Shown here piece by piece: positions 10,790 through 23,850 of a DNA stretch of 64,000 bases; within the stretch, counting starts at the first letter, position 1; each line of letters begins with the position of its first letter. The stretch lies in contig JAULSN010000007.1 in assembly GCA_033439765.1 (NCBI GenBank), positions 620,001 through 684,000 of the forward strand, written 5' to 3'. A program made the translations under genes and the position numbers. The DNA comes from Lasiosphaeria ovina (lineage: Eukaryota; Ascomycota; Sordariomycetes; Sordariales; Lasiosphaeriaceae). A model generated the notes under the pieces. It was not told where the DNA came from and made no database searches. It saw only the letters and a list, made by a program, of their open reading frames with translations.

Positions 10790-13700
10790 CTAGTTCTTAC
10801 GAGTTCTCCTTATTCCTATAATCGAGCTATTTGATTAGGTATTGGAGCTCTCCTTTTACGATTCGAGAGTCTAAAACCTACTTAATATCGTACTCTTCCT
10901 CGAAGTCCTCGACTTCGATATCCTAAGCTAGCCGCGCGTTCTTCGGCGCTAGTTCTAAAAGTAAAATATGAAAAACATTTATCCTTAGCTTTATCGTACT
11001 AGGTAGGGATAGTACGTAGTTAGATATCGCGATCTTCTTTTTAATCTTAAACGGTCCAATCCTCTTAAAGTCTAGCTTCTTACTTGGCCGTTTTATCGTT
11101 AAAAATTTAGTCGAAAGAAAAACCTTATCCCCCTCCTCTAGGCGAGGTCCCTCGAGCCTATATTTATCGTAGTACGTTTTTATATACTAGCGTACTTATT
11201 CTAATCTACCCTATAGGTAGGCGTATAGCTCCTTAATCCGATCCGTAACTACTCGAGTACGGGGTACGCTTAGTACTTCCGTAAGTAGTCCTTACCTAAG
11301 ATCCGTATCGTACTTAAAGAGGTTAAAGAAAGGGGTGGTTCTAGTAGCCTTTAGAACCGCCGTATTATAATTAAACTACGCGTTTAGTAAGAGGTCGATC
11401 TAGTTATCTTACTTAAAGTTAATATAGATCCTAAGGTATATCTCTAGGATCTAGTTAAGCTGTTCCGTCTAACCGTCTATCTATAGATAGTATAATATAG
11501 AGGGCTTACCTCTCGTTATTATTTCTTCTATAAGACTCTTCTAGAACTTTAATATAAAAAGCTTATCTCGGTCCGAGATAATCTCTCTTAGCTATCTATA
11601 ATATAAGCCGATATACTTCTAAAAGACCTTAACGAACTTTATAGCGTCCTAAGTCTCTTTAAACGGGATAAAATACGAGTACTTTATAAATCGGTCTACT
11701 ATTACCTATACCGTATCGTAGACTACGTCCGTAACCGGGTCTATTAATAGTAGTAGCTTCATAATAAAGTCTATTATAATCGAAGCGAATAGATCTTCTA
11801 CGACTAGAAGTAGTTCTAAGAGTCCGTATAGTATATACCGTTTTACCTTACTCTTATAGTACTCCTCGTATTCTACTAGTACCTCCTTTATCTTAGCTCT
11901 AATATTAAGGAAGTCGTACTATTATTAGATTCTCGCGAACGTCTTAGCTTATCCGAGATATCCGTTGAGTTTGGCGTTATATTACTCCTAAATTAATTCT
12001 AATTAATCGTTAGGATATACGTATATTTTACTACTATACTAAACTTTACCTAGGCCGTCGATCGTAGTACCGAACGGTAGGTCTTACTCTTCCTCTAAGG
12101 TACGAGCCCTAAACTAGTATTCTTTATCGTTCTCCTATTCTATATAGTAAGTTATATAAACGTCGTACTAGTCTTCGATAGGGTACCTAAGTACTTCCCT
12201 ATCTTTTTATAAAAGAGGTAGTAATTCCGTCTTTTCTTCTTAGACCCGATAGTCCGGTCTTCTACTAAGAGCGTCCGCCTAAATATTCTCCGTTCCTTTA
12301 ATATAATAGACCTTAAAGTTAAAGGGTACGAGGAATTCTACTTAGCGTACTTATCTACCGTTAAGTTTCTACTTCCTAGTCTATTACTAAAGGTTATAAT
12401 AATCTATATATACCTTAACGGGTTACTCTATTCCGCTAAGGTAAGGTTACTAATCCTCGAAAACGTAGATAATCGACCTTAGTTCTTTATCGTACGTCTA
12501 CTAGTTCTCTTCTACTCCTTTAAATACTTTAGAGATATAGATAACTAGGTAGTTTTGGCCGTCGTACTTCTACTTAAGGACTACTCCTATAGCGTAATTT
12601 AAGGTATCCGTCTCGACTTTAAAAGGTTTACTAAAGTCTAGTAGCTTTAGTACTAGGTCTTCGATTATCCTCTATCTAAGGGTCTTAAAGGCTACTTAAT
12701 ATTCTTCCTTCTACTCCTATAGTATATCCTTAATAATAAGCTTATAGAGGGGTTATACGATTACCGCGAATCCCTTAATAAATATCCTATAGAAGCTAAT
12801 AAATCTAATAAAAGACTTAATATCTATTAGGTTCTACGGTACTAGCTAGTCTCTAACTACCTCGATCTTCTTTAGGTCGATTCGTACTTCTCCTAGCGAG
12901 ATCTCGAAACTTAAGAAAGTCGTTTTTTAAATATAAAACTTACTCTTCGTATAATTAACTAAGAGTTTCTATTTATTAAGAGCTTATAGTATTATATATA
13001 TATACTTCTTATACTCCTTTAACGTTTTACTATAGATTAGGATATTATCGATATAGACTATAGCGAATTTATCGATATAATCGTATAGGGTATAGTTAAT
13101 TATCTCCTAGAATAATATTAGAACGTTAATTAAGCCTATCGGTATTACTAAGTACTTAAAGTACCTATACCGAGTCCTAAAGGCTATCTTCTACTTATCT
13201 CCTTCCCTAATCCTAATATAGCCGAATCCGAAAGGGAGGTTAAGCTTAGTAAACTACTTTACCCCGGATAACCGATCGCGTATTTCGGTAATTAATAGGA
13301 GGGGATACCGGTTTTTAATAGTCTCCTCGTTTAGAGTACGGTAGTCTATAACTATACGTAGCTTTCCCTACTTTTATAATACGAATAGTATAGGGTAGGC
13401 TACCTCTAATCTTAAGCGTCTAATAAAACCGCGTAATAGGTTCTTACTTAGATACTCCTTTATCGCCTTATCTTACTACGGTATAAGGTAATAGATATTA
13501 TATCTCCTAAGCTTTACTCCTGGCTTTAAGTTAATTTTATAATCGAATAGTCCATACTCTAGTAGTTAGTCCCTTATTTAGTCTCTAAAGATATCGTATT
13601 TTAGGTATTCGCGGGGTACGTTCTTAAACTTATCCGGTATCTTACCTAAGTCGTCCTCGTCCGGCTTAATAGCCTTAATAAGTATAATAAATCGCCCTTC

Positions 13701-16700
13701 GCCGATATCTACTCCCTTCTTTAGCTTAATCGACCTATTATAATCCCTACGTTGGCCTATATAGCGATCTTAGCTCCTTCTCTCTACTTTAAGCGGCCCT
13801 TCCTCGTCGTCTTAAGGGTTTTCTTCCCGAGGTTAACGTCCTAATCTACGGTTTTTCTTCTTTGTACTAACGAGAAATTTATTACCTTTCTCCTACTAGA
13901 TATCGGGGTTATAAGCTTCTAGCTACGGGTCCCTTAGTAATATATCGAACTACTTTACTAATAGTAGTATATTAAATATAACTTCGTAGGATTCCCCGTC
14001 TACTATAATTAGTAGCGGTTAGGTCTCCTATATATAATACCCGTTATTAAATCCTATAGGAGCTCTATCGAAGGTCTTTAGCTTTAAGGGGGCCTCCTTT
14101 TCCTTCTAAGGGATTCGGAGTCGCTTTACGAGATCGGCGGAGATAATATTTCTATTACTTCCTCCGTCGATTTTCGCGACTAGGGATAACGATCCCTTCT
14201 CTTTCCTAGATCCCTATTCGTACTAGGCCTAAATCTATAGCCCTCGTAAGAATCCTAGTTCCGCCTCTACTCTACTAACGATCGCTTCGTCCGAGCGGGG
14301 TAGTAATTAAGGTCTTTAGGTAGACCCGACCGTAGGATACCTCCAATCCTCAGTATCGGTCCGTTCGAACGTGGGTTTTACTCGCGGTTACCGGGCCTAC
14401 TAGAGGCCCGCGAGCCGTTTCCCAAACGTTCTCTTACCCGCTATAATTACTAGCATAGTATTCGTTCTCTTCGGGTCTTCTACTAGGGTACCTTAGGTTT
14501 ATATTCGATATTTACGAGTTATCGTATTTCGTTCCTAAGGGCTAAGCGTACGTCTCGCTCCTCTTACTACCGTACGGTCCTTTAGCGAGACCTTCTAAGA
14601 TATTAGCGCCGACTAGTAGTCTAAGCTATAACCTTCTAGCGCTAGTATATAGTATAGTCGATATTTTCGTACTCTCTCTAGTCGGTCTTCCTCTTCTAAT
14701 AGTCCTTCTAGGAGAATAGCTTTATTACGATCTCTAAACTACCCTTGGCTTATAGATCGGTATCTACCTCGATCTCCTCTATAGGTACGTACCGAAATAC
14801 CCTAGGCATCGCCTAGTCTCTAATTCTAGCCGGAAAGTAGTCGAAATTCTACTTATATACGAGATATATCTAGTAGGTATCGTAGATATAACTTATCTAG
14901 TCTATTCCCTCATATTCTAGATACTTAGGGTCGAGTTAGAGCGTATCTCCTACTTCGATATCCGCTTCCTCTATTATATCCTTAATAACCTTCCTTATCT
15001 TAGTATCTTCAGCGGGGCGTAAGGGTCGCCTAATCTCCTCGCGGTCTCCTTCGTCGATCTAGCTTTCCTAAGGGGCTAATCGCTAGTCCCTATATTCCTC
15101 TAGGACTACGTACTCCTCGTTTAGCTAACTTAATAAATCCGTTTTCTATTAAGTTAAGTAGCCTAAAGTAAGGATATCGTCTTAATACTCTTTAGGTAGT
15201 TGATTTCCCTTATCGATCCTCCTAATTAATTCTTCCTACTTCGTACGGTATCTTTCTAACCCTTTATAAAGGTCTAGGATTTCTCTAACCGTAGCTTTAT
15301 AGCCCTATATCTAGTCCTCCTCTTCTTCATCCGTAAATAGAGAGGGGACCTCTAACCCCTAGGCTTCTACTAGCCCGTAGGTAGGTCCCTATATACCGTA
15401 GTCGGGGAGACTTCCTATCTCGTCCTATCCTTACTCTACTTACGAGGGTGGCCGATCGCTAGTAAGCTTAAAGGCTACTATAGTATCGTCCTCTTCCTCG
15501 TCTTCTAAGATTATTCCCATAACCTAGGTATCGCTAAAGCGTAGCTTCTTATCTTCTAAGGGCCTCTAGTTACCCTATTTTCGTAATTGGCGGTATTCCC
15601 TAGCCTAGTGGCCTTTCTTATTATAATTATTATAGGTATCGTTCTTCTTATCGCGAGGTAGGCGTAACTACTATACTAGGTTCTGAAGAAGTGCTCTAAC
15701 GCTCTTATCTATTAGTCCTGGGTATATGCCTAAGGTAGTTGAAGGTATGGCCCTCTTCTTTTTATCGTTAGGCTTATTACCCTAGCGGCTATAGTAACCT
15801 CCTACTAGTCGTCCGTCCTTCTTTTCTCGGCGCTTCTCACTTTCGTACTAGAACTATCGGTCGTCGATATTAATTACCGCCTCGATATACTCCCGTAGTA
15901 TCTCCGGGCGAGGCGTCTTATAGAGTTCGTCCTTAACGTAGTCCTTTAGGCTATCGTAGAACGTAAGTAGCTATCCCTAGACTAACTAGTTAAGGCGTAG
16001 TATATAGGTCTAGAACTTAACTATATACTCGGCTATTAAGCGAGTCTATTTTAGCCTCTTAATCTACTCTTCAGCCTTCCTCTAGATATAGCGTTCCGTA
16101 AAGAATTCGCCTATTAGCTTAAGGACTCCCTCCGTACCCTTATTAATATTCGCCTAGATAACGGGGTTCCGATCCTTCACTACTTACGCTAGCGCCTTCT
16201 AGTATAGTTCGAACTAAACGGCCGCTTTCTCGACGAGTCGCGTTCCGACGTACGTTACTCTATCCTTCTAGAGTAGGAGTTCATTAATATTATACTTAAT
16301 AAAGGAGAGTACTATATCCTTCTAGTTCTCGAACTTGTCTTTATCTCCGTCATAGAGCTTAGGGTACGGGATATTTAGCCTCTTTCTAGGAGGAGCCGGC
16401 GGAGGTAGAGGTAGTACCACCCTTACTACCTCTAGTCCTATAATTCTTTCTACGGCCACTCTTATATTATAGTCGTATCTCCCTACCTACTCTCTTAGCT
16501 AGGCTAGCTCATTCTGGAGCTACTCGTTCGTAGCTATATTATTACTTATCGAAAAGGGTTCTAGTTATTATATAAGGCTAGTAATCTCCCCGTTATTAGT
16601 TAGTTCTTCCGGTACTAGAGCGTCTACGTCCCGGACTTCCGTATCCTTAGGCTGGATTAATCCGGCTTTACTACTACTACTATTAGACTCGTCGTCGCTA

Positions 16701-16800
16701 GACGATCCGACCTCTTCTTCTAGCTCGGTATCTAGAAGGACCGTATCCTCTCTAGGTATAGCTAGGTTATTATATATATAAAAGTACTCTATTTAATTAA
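10790..16800 (-). pseudogene. chromovirus A gag-pol, many stops
   Basis: One long gag-pol reading sense runs from about 16800 down to about 10790, visible only by reading through RIP-type stops. The Gag part starts with an acidic, Ser-rich N-terminus (about 16770-16580) and has a CCHC knuckle near 15620. Protease has DGGSN in place of D-S/T-G. The RT catalytic motif has Asp changed to Asn. Integrase and chromodomain follow. No frame is long enough to make any of these proteins, so the element cannot move by itself. Confidence 0.8.
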
Positions 16801-16836
16801 TATTAAGGGTCTTAGAGGAAGTAAAAGCAAGTAACG

Positions 16837-17329
16837 TATTATAAACCGCTCGACTTTGGGGGTTAAGGTTATATCGTATATAGGTACTAGGGGTTTAAGA
16901 TATAGATATAAAGAATGAACAAAGGGTAAGCTCCTATTATACGGGTAATATAGTCAAACTAGGTTTGCTACTTAAAGTATATAAGTATAGAGAATATATA
17001 TTACTTACTTGAGGAACTAAGTAAGCTCTATCTAAGACCGTGGCTACGGTCATCGTATATATCTATCTATAGTAGCTAATAAGAGCCCAGCTCTTACTTG
17101 CCTACCGTACCGGTATTACCCACTACTAAGCAGTACCATATAGTCGGGCAACCGCTTGCCCGGCACCAAGTAATACCTTCCCACCGGGCACATCCTAATT
17201 AGCCGGGCAACTATGCGCCCGGCGCTTGCCAAGCTTTCCTCGCCGGGCAGACACTAATTAGTAGGGCGGGTCCCGCACCGGACCCTCCCGCACGTGCAGG
17301 CTGCCCAGTATGTGACGGGATCCGTAACA
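16837..17329 (-). repeat. chromovirus A 5' LTR (493 bp)
   Basis: This is the 5' LTR for minus-strand coding. Its right half (about 17100-17329) retains many CA and TG dinucleotides and looks nearly unmutated. The partner at 9347-9839 shows TA at many of those sites. It ends ACA next to CTTCG. Confidence 0.92.
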
Positions 17330-17334
17330 CTTCG
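17330..17334. repeat. target-site duplication CTTCG of chromovirus A, right copy
   Basis: This is an exact match to 9342-9346. After it the copia gag frame resumes. Confidence 0.92.
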
Positions 17335-19243
17335 CCCGTACGATAATGGAGATTATATAGTTTAATATAAACTCAAAGCAAATCCAGTCGTCCTTCTACG
17401 AGGAGTTCGAAGGATAGATAGTCGTATAATTTAATTAAGTTAATCGTACGTTTAGGAAAGAGATAATTAATATCGCTACGAAGAAAGGCGTACGGATTAC
17501 CGGCGCCCGAATCTCGGACTAACTTATAAATATTATAGAGGTAGTACTCCTAGAGCCTAATCTTCTATAGCCCCCTCTACTACTACCGCCGAAGGTGACG
17601 ATAGTACTTCTATACCGCCTAGCGTATAAAGGAGAGGATATAAGAGGATTACCGACTCCAACCCTATCGTATATATATAGTAACCTATTATATAGGACGT
17701 TATATATCTAATACTCTAATATCCTACCGACCCGCCTAATCTATAACGGTACGGTAGATAGTAGGAAGGTTACCGTATTTAGTAAGTTATAGAAGTTATT
17801 ACGTAATTATACTAGCCGACTATACGATATCCTCTATAATAAGGCCAAGTACTTCGTTAGTATTTACTAACGACTAGAGATCCCGGAGGATATACTTTAT
17901 AGTCTTCCCGGAGATCCTATCCGATCGTACGGAGGACTACTACCTCTCGTATATTAGTCCGGATAAGCGTTAGGACGAGGTATACGTTATATTCGATATA
18001 TACTTTAATACGACGGTCAATTATATAGAGTACTACTTAGATTGGACGACTCTTACTTTTACTAAGATATATAAAGAGAACCTAGACGTACTAGCCCGTA
18101 AGCTCCTCGAGAAGATATTCGATAAGCTTAGGCTTATATAACGCGTATTAGGAGAAGGTTACTAAGGCGAGATCGTACTATATACTACGATTATATAAGC
18201 CTTTATAGGAATTAGGGAGTTCGAGTCCGTACTAATAGGTTAGAGGACTATATATAAAGTACTCTTCAATAAACTCCGGACGGCTCTTAAGGTCGTAAGC
18301 GATAAGAAAGCGATAAGCTAATATTATATAGAGACGTACGACTAGAATTATATCGACCGATAATACCGATTAAATCGCGGAGACGATAAGCCGAAGTTCT
18401 ATAAGCGTTTATTTAATTAACGAGACTCGTCTTATCGCCCTTATACGAGATTTAAGGATATACGTACGAAGGATAAGAAATACTTTATATATAAGAAGGA
18501 GGGATACTAGTTAATAAACTACTCGAAAGAGGAGAAGGAGAAATCCCGACGAGTATACCTCTAAGCGTACGAGACTCTAGAGAATTAAGAGGACTTCGTA
18601 TACTTCCTCGTTAGATATAAAGGTACCGCGCCCGAGACTAACGACGAGGAAAGTAAGGAAGAATCGGAGGACGAGAGTTAGGATAAAGAGAAGGCTTAAG
18701 CCGTATAGTTCCTCTAAGATAAGGTATATATTTATCGTATATTCGGCGAGGATATATACTAAGAATAAGGGAAATAACCCGCCTACTAATTCGTCCTCGG
18801 GAATTAGTATACGACGATATACTAGGGCGAACTCTAGGATACCGGAGCCGCCTAAGTATCGACCGTCGGAAAGTACTAAGTTAAAGTATACTTAAGGGAG
18901 AACCCTCGTACGAAGATTACCTAGAAGCTAAGTACGGCCGAGATCCGTTTTAGCGGCGGAAATACTAAGACTTCTATTAGAACGATCCTTATAGAGAACG
19001 TAATCGGTAAAGTTATATACTATATCCTCGAAATAGTAACCCTATTCCTATTAAGCTTAGGGGATACGGATCGGATAAAGGCGTTCTTTAATAACGTCGA
19101 GAACGTTATCGTATAAGAGGATAGTATAAAGATTCTAGTCGTACGGAAATAGGGATATACTTTCTTTAATACTAGCCCTATCGAGGTAAGAGTTTACCTA
19201 ATTAAACTAGAATTAAGGAGACTTCACCGTCGATTCGGATACC

Positions 19244-19496
19244 TGTGACAGCGGTTAATAGCAACTAGGAAAAGGATCGCTAATATAGCTATACCATAGT
19301 CTAAGGATTCTAAGGTGAAGAAGAAAGGAAGAAAATCTACAAAGGTGCGATTGTGGTCGCGGGGTAAGTATGGGCTAGGGCTCAGGGAGCACGGACCTCT
19401 GGGGCTTGCGGGAGGTCACGTGCGACTAATCCTAATCGGGGCTAGTGATGAGCTTAAATCCGTGGTGGGGCCTTGGCGCTGGTGCCGACCGTGACA
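19244..19496 (-). repeat. chromovirus B 3' LTR (253 bp)
   Basis: It differs from the copy at 25909-26161 at seven positions by eye, all CA/TG-to-TA transitions in one copy or the other. It is otherwise unmutated and much richer in CA and TG than the adjoining interior. Confidence 0.92.
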
Positions 19497-19511
19497 TCAC
19501 CCCCCCCTTCC
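19497..19511 (-). other. polypurine tract of chromovirus B
   Basis: On the minus strand this is GGAAGGGGGGGTGA directly upstream of the 3' LTR, the plus-strand primer position. Confidence 0.75.
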
Positions 19512-19759
19512 GAAAAAGGCTCGCCCTCGAGTCCTTTGTGTGAAAAGAGAAAAAAAAAAAAAAAATTTGTAGCCACTAACAGTAATCGAACAAGTAACCT
19601 TCTGGAATAAACCGCTTTATTTCTTTCGTATTAATCGGCGTATACGCATAACTCCGGAGTCCATCGCTATATTATCGTCTTCGTAGGGTGGATCAATTTC
19701 GTCGCGCTCGTACGCCTCGCGCTACTATTGTAGTCGCTTCGGCGGGCCTGTATTATCGG

Positions 19760-22700
19760 GGTGTTGGTTATAGAAGTCGGCTAGCTTTAGGGGCGTATTC
19801 TTGAATCCTAATATATCGTACTACGTTAGATCTAGATCCTATCCGCGCTATTCTACCTGGTATTGGAGCACGTTTCGGTTTGTTCGGGAAGTAATAATCT
19901 TATCTACTTCCTATTCCTCCTCATTATTAAATAGCTCTCCTGGCGGGTTATCGTTGGTCTGTCCCGGTACGGGGTTATTTGGGTACTTCCTTAGGCGATC
20001 GGCGTGAAATACTAAGGAGCCCTTCTAACCGTCCGGGACTTCTAGTTAGTAGGAGTGTCCTGCTATACTGAGGATCTTATAGTGGCGGCGTATTAACGGG
20101 TAGTCCAGCTTATCGCTCGGGCGGTTAGTAGACTAGGATTTCTTAATAATAAAGACGTAGTCGCCGGGACCGAAGTCAGGTTCCCTACGATATTTGTTGG
20201 CCTACTTCGCCTGCCTCTACTATACCAAACGTATCGTATCTTTAGCCGAGTTGATAAATCCCTATATACGTTTCGCTATATCCTGAGCTTCTTATCTGTT
20301 GAGCCGTTCGCGGTAAGGAATAGTAGTATCGAGGGGGGTCTTCGCGCTCTAGTCGAACGGTAAGTTTATCGGGAAACCTATTAGGACCTCGTATAGGGAT
20401 AGTCCTATACTATTATATAGTAAGGAGCCTGCTACGGCGTCCATAGCGGGTATTACTCTAGACTAGTTATCCTAGTAATGGTTAACGAAAGGTCGTAGAC
20501 GTTGGTCGATATATTAGTTTATAATTTCTACTTGGCCGGCGCTCTGAGAGTATCTAGTAGAAGAGAGCTTCTACTTGATCCCGAGTAGTCTGGATATTTC
20601 GTCGGTGAAGTCCGCTATGAACTGGGGTCCTCGATCCGATCCGACTTCGTAAGGTAATCCGAATACTCGATAGGGTCCCTTATAGTATATTAGGGTAGTG
20701 TCCTTAGCCGTGGCGTTCTTATAATAGGGGATATACTAGGGTTGCTTGCTAAGTCTATTTACTATTACGAGAATGTTATCGAATCCGTATCGGTCTAAGG
20801 GTTGGCTTTTGAAGTTAATAACTATCGAAGACTAAGGCCGGAGTGGAATAAGTAAGGGATATAGCAAACCAGGGGTCTTATCCCTAGGGTGGCGTACTAG
20901 TTGGTAGGCTATATAGTTCGCGATATATTAGTTGGAGAACGTCCTTATCTCGGGCTACTAGTAGTATAGCTTTAAGAGCTTGAAAGTTTTATTACGCCCG
21001 GGATAAGCCGTAATGATTCTACTATGAACCTCTTTTATAAGTAATATCCGGAGGTTGTCTTTTCCTGAGACTACTAGTTTTCCATCGCGCGTAAGGAGTC
21101 CTAATTCGGATAGGGCGAACTTGGTATCTCCCTATTACGCTCTCTCTCGCTATACGCTTATCTCCGGATCCTTATAATTAGCGGTAATAATCTTATCGAT
21201 GACCTCGATACCTAAAGGTTAAGTTAGCGGTTCGTCGTTCTCTAGGAGGGAGATCTTCGGGGCTAGCGTACTAGTCTACTCCGGGGAGGGGAGTTCATCT
21301 CCTTTATCCTAGGCTAGTATACTGATTTGTCCCTCTAGTAGCTTAAAGATCCGTATATAACGTTCCGCTTTACGCTTCGCTTTAATAGTAACTAGATCTT
21401 CTATTTTACGGGAGAGCGCGTCCGCTATAATATTCTCCTTCCCTGGTCGATATATGAATTGGATATTATATCGTAATAAATCATCCTACTAGTTCGCTTA
21501 TCGCTAACCTAGTAGTCTCTTTTCCGAGTAGAACTTAAGAGCCTTATAGTCGGTAACGGCGAGGAATGGTTTCTATAACCCTTATAGTATAGTACGCTAG
21601 GTTTCTAGACCTCTAACGATAGCGAGGAGCTCTTTGTCTTATATCGGGTAATTGTGCTCGGCTCCTTATAGGGTTTCCGAATAATAGGCTACTAGGTGCT
21701 ATTCGCCATCCTCCCCTATCTACGTAAGTACTCCTATAACTACGCCGTTCGAGGAGTCCGTTTCTATACGGGTTTCTGCGTGGAAGTCGAAGTATCCGAG
21801 TAGTAGGGCGGTAAGTAGGGAGTGTTTAAGCTCCTTAAATACCTCCTAATAATAGGGTGACTATACGAATAGCTGGTCTTTCCTCGTAAGGTCCGTTATA
21901 GGGCGGGCTATCCGGCTATAATCTTTAATAAACCGGCGGAAATAGTTATAGAACCCGAGGAAAGACTGGATCCCTTTTATAGTCGTGGGCCTCTCCTAGT
22001 TTCTGACTACGGAGGTCTTATCTAGGTCTACGCGTATACCGTCTTTTCCGATAATAAAGCCTAAGTAGCGAGTCTCGGTAACGTAGAACTCGTATTTCTT
22101 AATATCGGCCTAGAGGCCGTACTCTCTTAACTTAGCGAGGACCTTTTTAATATACTCCTTATATTCCTCTAGGGAGTTAGAAAAGATAAGAATATTATCG
22201 ATATAGGTACTATAGAATATATCGAGGTATTCTACTAATACTTCGTTAATAAATCGCTAGAAAGTAGCGGGTCTATTAGTTAATCCGAAGGGTAGGACTC
22301 GGTATTAGTAGGACCCGTACCTTGTCCTAAACGTGGTTAATTCGATATTATCGTCGTGGATTCTTAGCCTATAGAAGGCTTGCCGGATATCGATTTTGGT
22401 GAAGATCTTCTTACTAGCGATTAGCGCGAGGGTCTCGTCGATAAGGGGGATCGGGTACCGATCCTTCCGGGTAATTGAGTTCAGTCGTCGGTAGTCGATA
22501 TAAAAACGGAGTCCTCCTCCAGGCTTAGCTACTATTAGCACCGGGGCTACCTAGGGGGCTGAGCTAGGCTCGATAAATCCCTTTTATAGGTACTCCGTAA
22601 TATATATATAACAAGCCTCTAGTTCCTCTAGAGACATCTTATAGAGAGGGCTATGGATAAGGTCTTTCTCTAGGGTCTTACCTTCTAATAGCTCGATATA

Positions 22701-23850
22701 GTGATTAGCCTTCCCTAGGCGGTAAGGTACGCGAACGTCCGATTCGGCTTTACTAAAGACGTCTAGGAAATTATAGTACGTTATAAGGACGGTCTGGATA
22801 ATTTTCTTAGCTAGATCTATATCGTCTTTTGGTAATTACTATTCCCGGCGGTCCTGGATATACCGGTCTAGCTTATATAACGATATAATATAGATAGAGT
22901 CCTACGCTTTATAGGCCGTCTTGAGGAACGATATAGCTCTAACTATACGTAGGTTAGGTATACGCTCTTTATACTAGCTAATAGCGTCTCGCTTTATCTT
23001 ATATTACCCGCGAATATCCGTTTCCGGGTATAAGGAAGTAATCGTTACCTTCGGTTGACTTGGTTCCGGTAGGCTTAGTTAACCTTCCTCGTTATCGCTA
23101 CTACTACCGTTATGGAGTTCCCGCTCTATACGGTTTAGCTCGTATTACTAGAAGTTACTAAACGACGACCTCTAGGGTTATTAGTTAAGGAAGCGAACTT
23201 TCTTTAGACGGGGAGTAGTAGGGGTGGGCGTAGGAGAAGTGGTAGGTTCTGGTTTAATAGCTTGTTGCTCTAGGATCTTAATTCGATTATGGATACTACG
23301 TCTATCCTAACGTCGTTTATCCTCGGCGTCCATAGCCTATTACCTCCGTACTATATCCTCCTAATAGCTCTTGCTCTTAAGAAGCTTGGTCTTCCCGACC
23401 GGGATATCTATCTAGTACCGCGGGTCGACGTTCTAGTCGGGGGGGAATAGTAGGCGTTACTTTATATAGTCCGCCTATACGTCGTAGTACGCGAACTAGT
23501 TCTTACTAATAAGGATATCGTGCCTTATCTCGAGTACGATTATCCATTTATTATGAATAGTTCGCCCTTATATACGGAGGTGCCCTCGTACTAGCCTACT
23601 AATATCCTATATAGGTTTGCCTCGATAATCGGAAACTCCTCTCTTACGAAAGTTGTCTAGTTAATTGGACTATAGGTACTTTACTATTCGTTTGGCGAAT
23701 TTAGGGCTTATAAATATATAACTATCTACTCCTATATCTATTAATACGTTAGAAGTAGAAAGAGAAAATCCATTATTAGCTATACTATAGTTATAGAGGA
23801 AGGAACCTCCACCGATAAGGGGGCTAATATCGAAGGAACTATTACTTAAT
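19760..23850 (-). pseudogene. chromovirus B pol: protease, RT, RNase H, integrase, chromodomain
   Basis: The reading sense runs from the protease motif near 23760 through RT ([16 protein letters not shown] at about 22505-22460) and an RNase H region around 21500-21750. It continues through integrase (SAGQVEI and DNQSRVIP near 20450) to the chromodomain at 19760. Stops are mostly TAG or TAA at expected Gln or Trp codons, and the RT YIDD Asp is Asn. Order protease-RT-RNase H-integrase with a C-terminal chromodomain is the chromovirus plan. Confidence 0.8.

Larger units (their letters stand above)
9347..17329 (-). mobile_element. nested Ty3/gypsy chromovirus A, RIP-inactivated
   Basis: This element is 7,983 bp with 493-base LTRs (9347-9839 and 16837-17329) and a perfect CTTCG duplication. 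Coding is on the minus strand, so 16837-17329 is its 5' LTR. In order: Gag from about 16800, a zinc knuckle at about 15590-15650 (NKKGH with Cys to Tyr), an aspartic protease near 14150-14200, and RT with YIDN (from YIDD) at about 13035-13065. Integrase core follows at about 11660-11800 (DRFIKYSYFIPFKET), then a C-terminal chromodomain at about 10790-10940 (ILDSRIV-like core, LQYLIK, Trp codons now stops). The polypurine tract is at 9845-9855. The chromodomain assigns it to the chromoviruses, which tend to integrate in marked chromatin. Confidence 0.92.
9100..18780 (+). pseudogene. copia gag, interrupted by chromovirus A and riddled with stops
   Basis: The Gag frame begins around 9100 and reads to 9341. 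Joining 9346 to 17335 across one copy of the CTTCG duplication keeps it open (the frame reads TYFARTIM over the junction). It runs on to about 18780. The zinc knuckle at about 18475-18520 reads as FIYKKEGY, with Tyr codons at the expected Cys positions, as TGC-to-TAC change gives. TAG and TAA codons sit where Gln or Trp is expected. Nothing functional can be made from it. Confidence 0.75.
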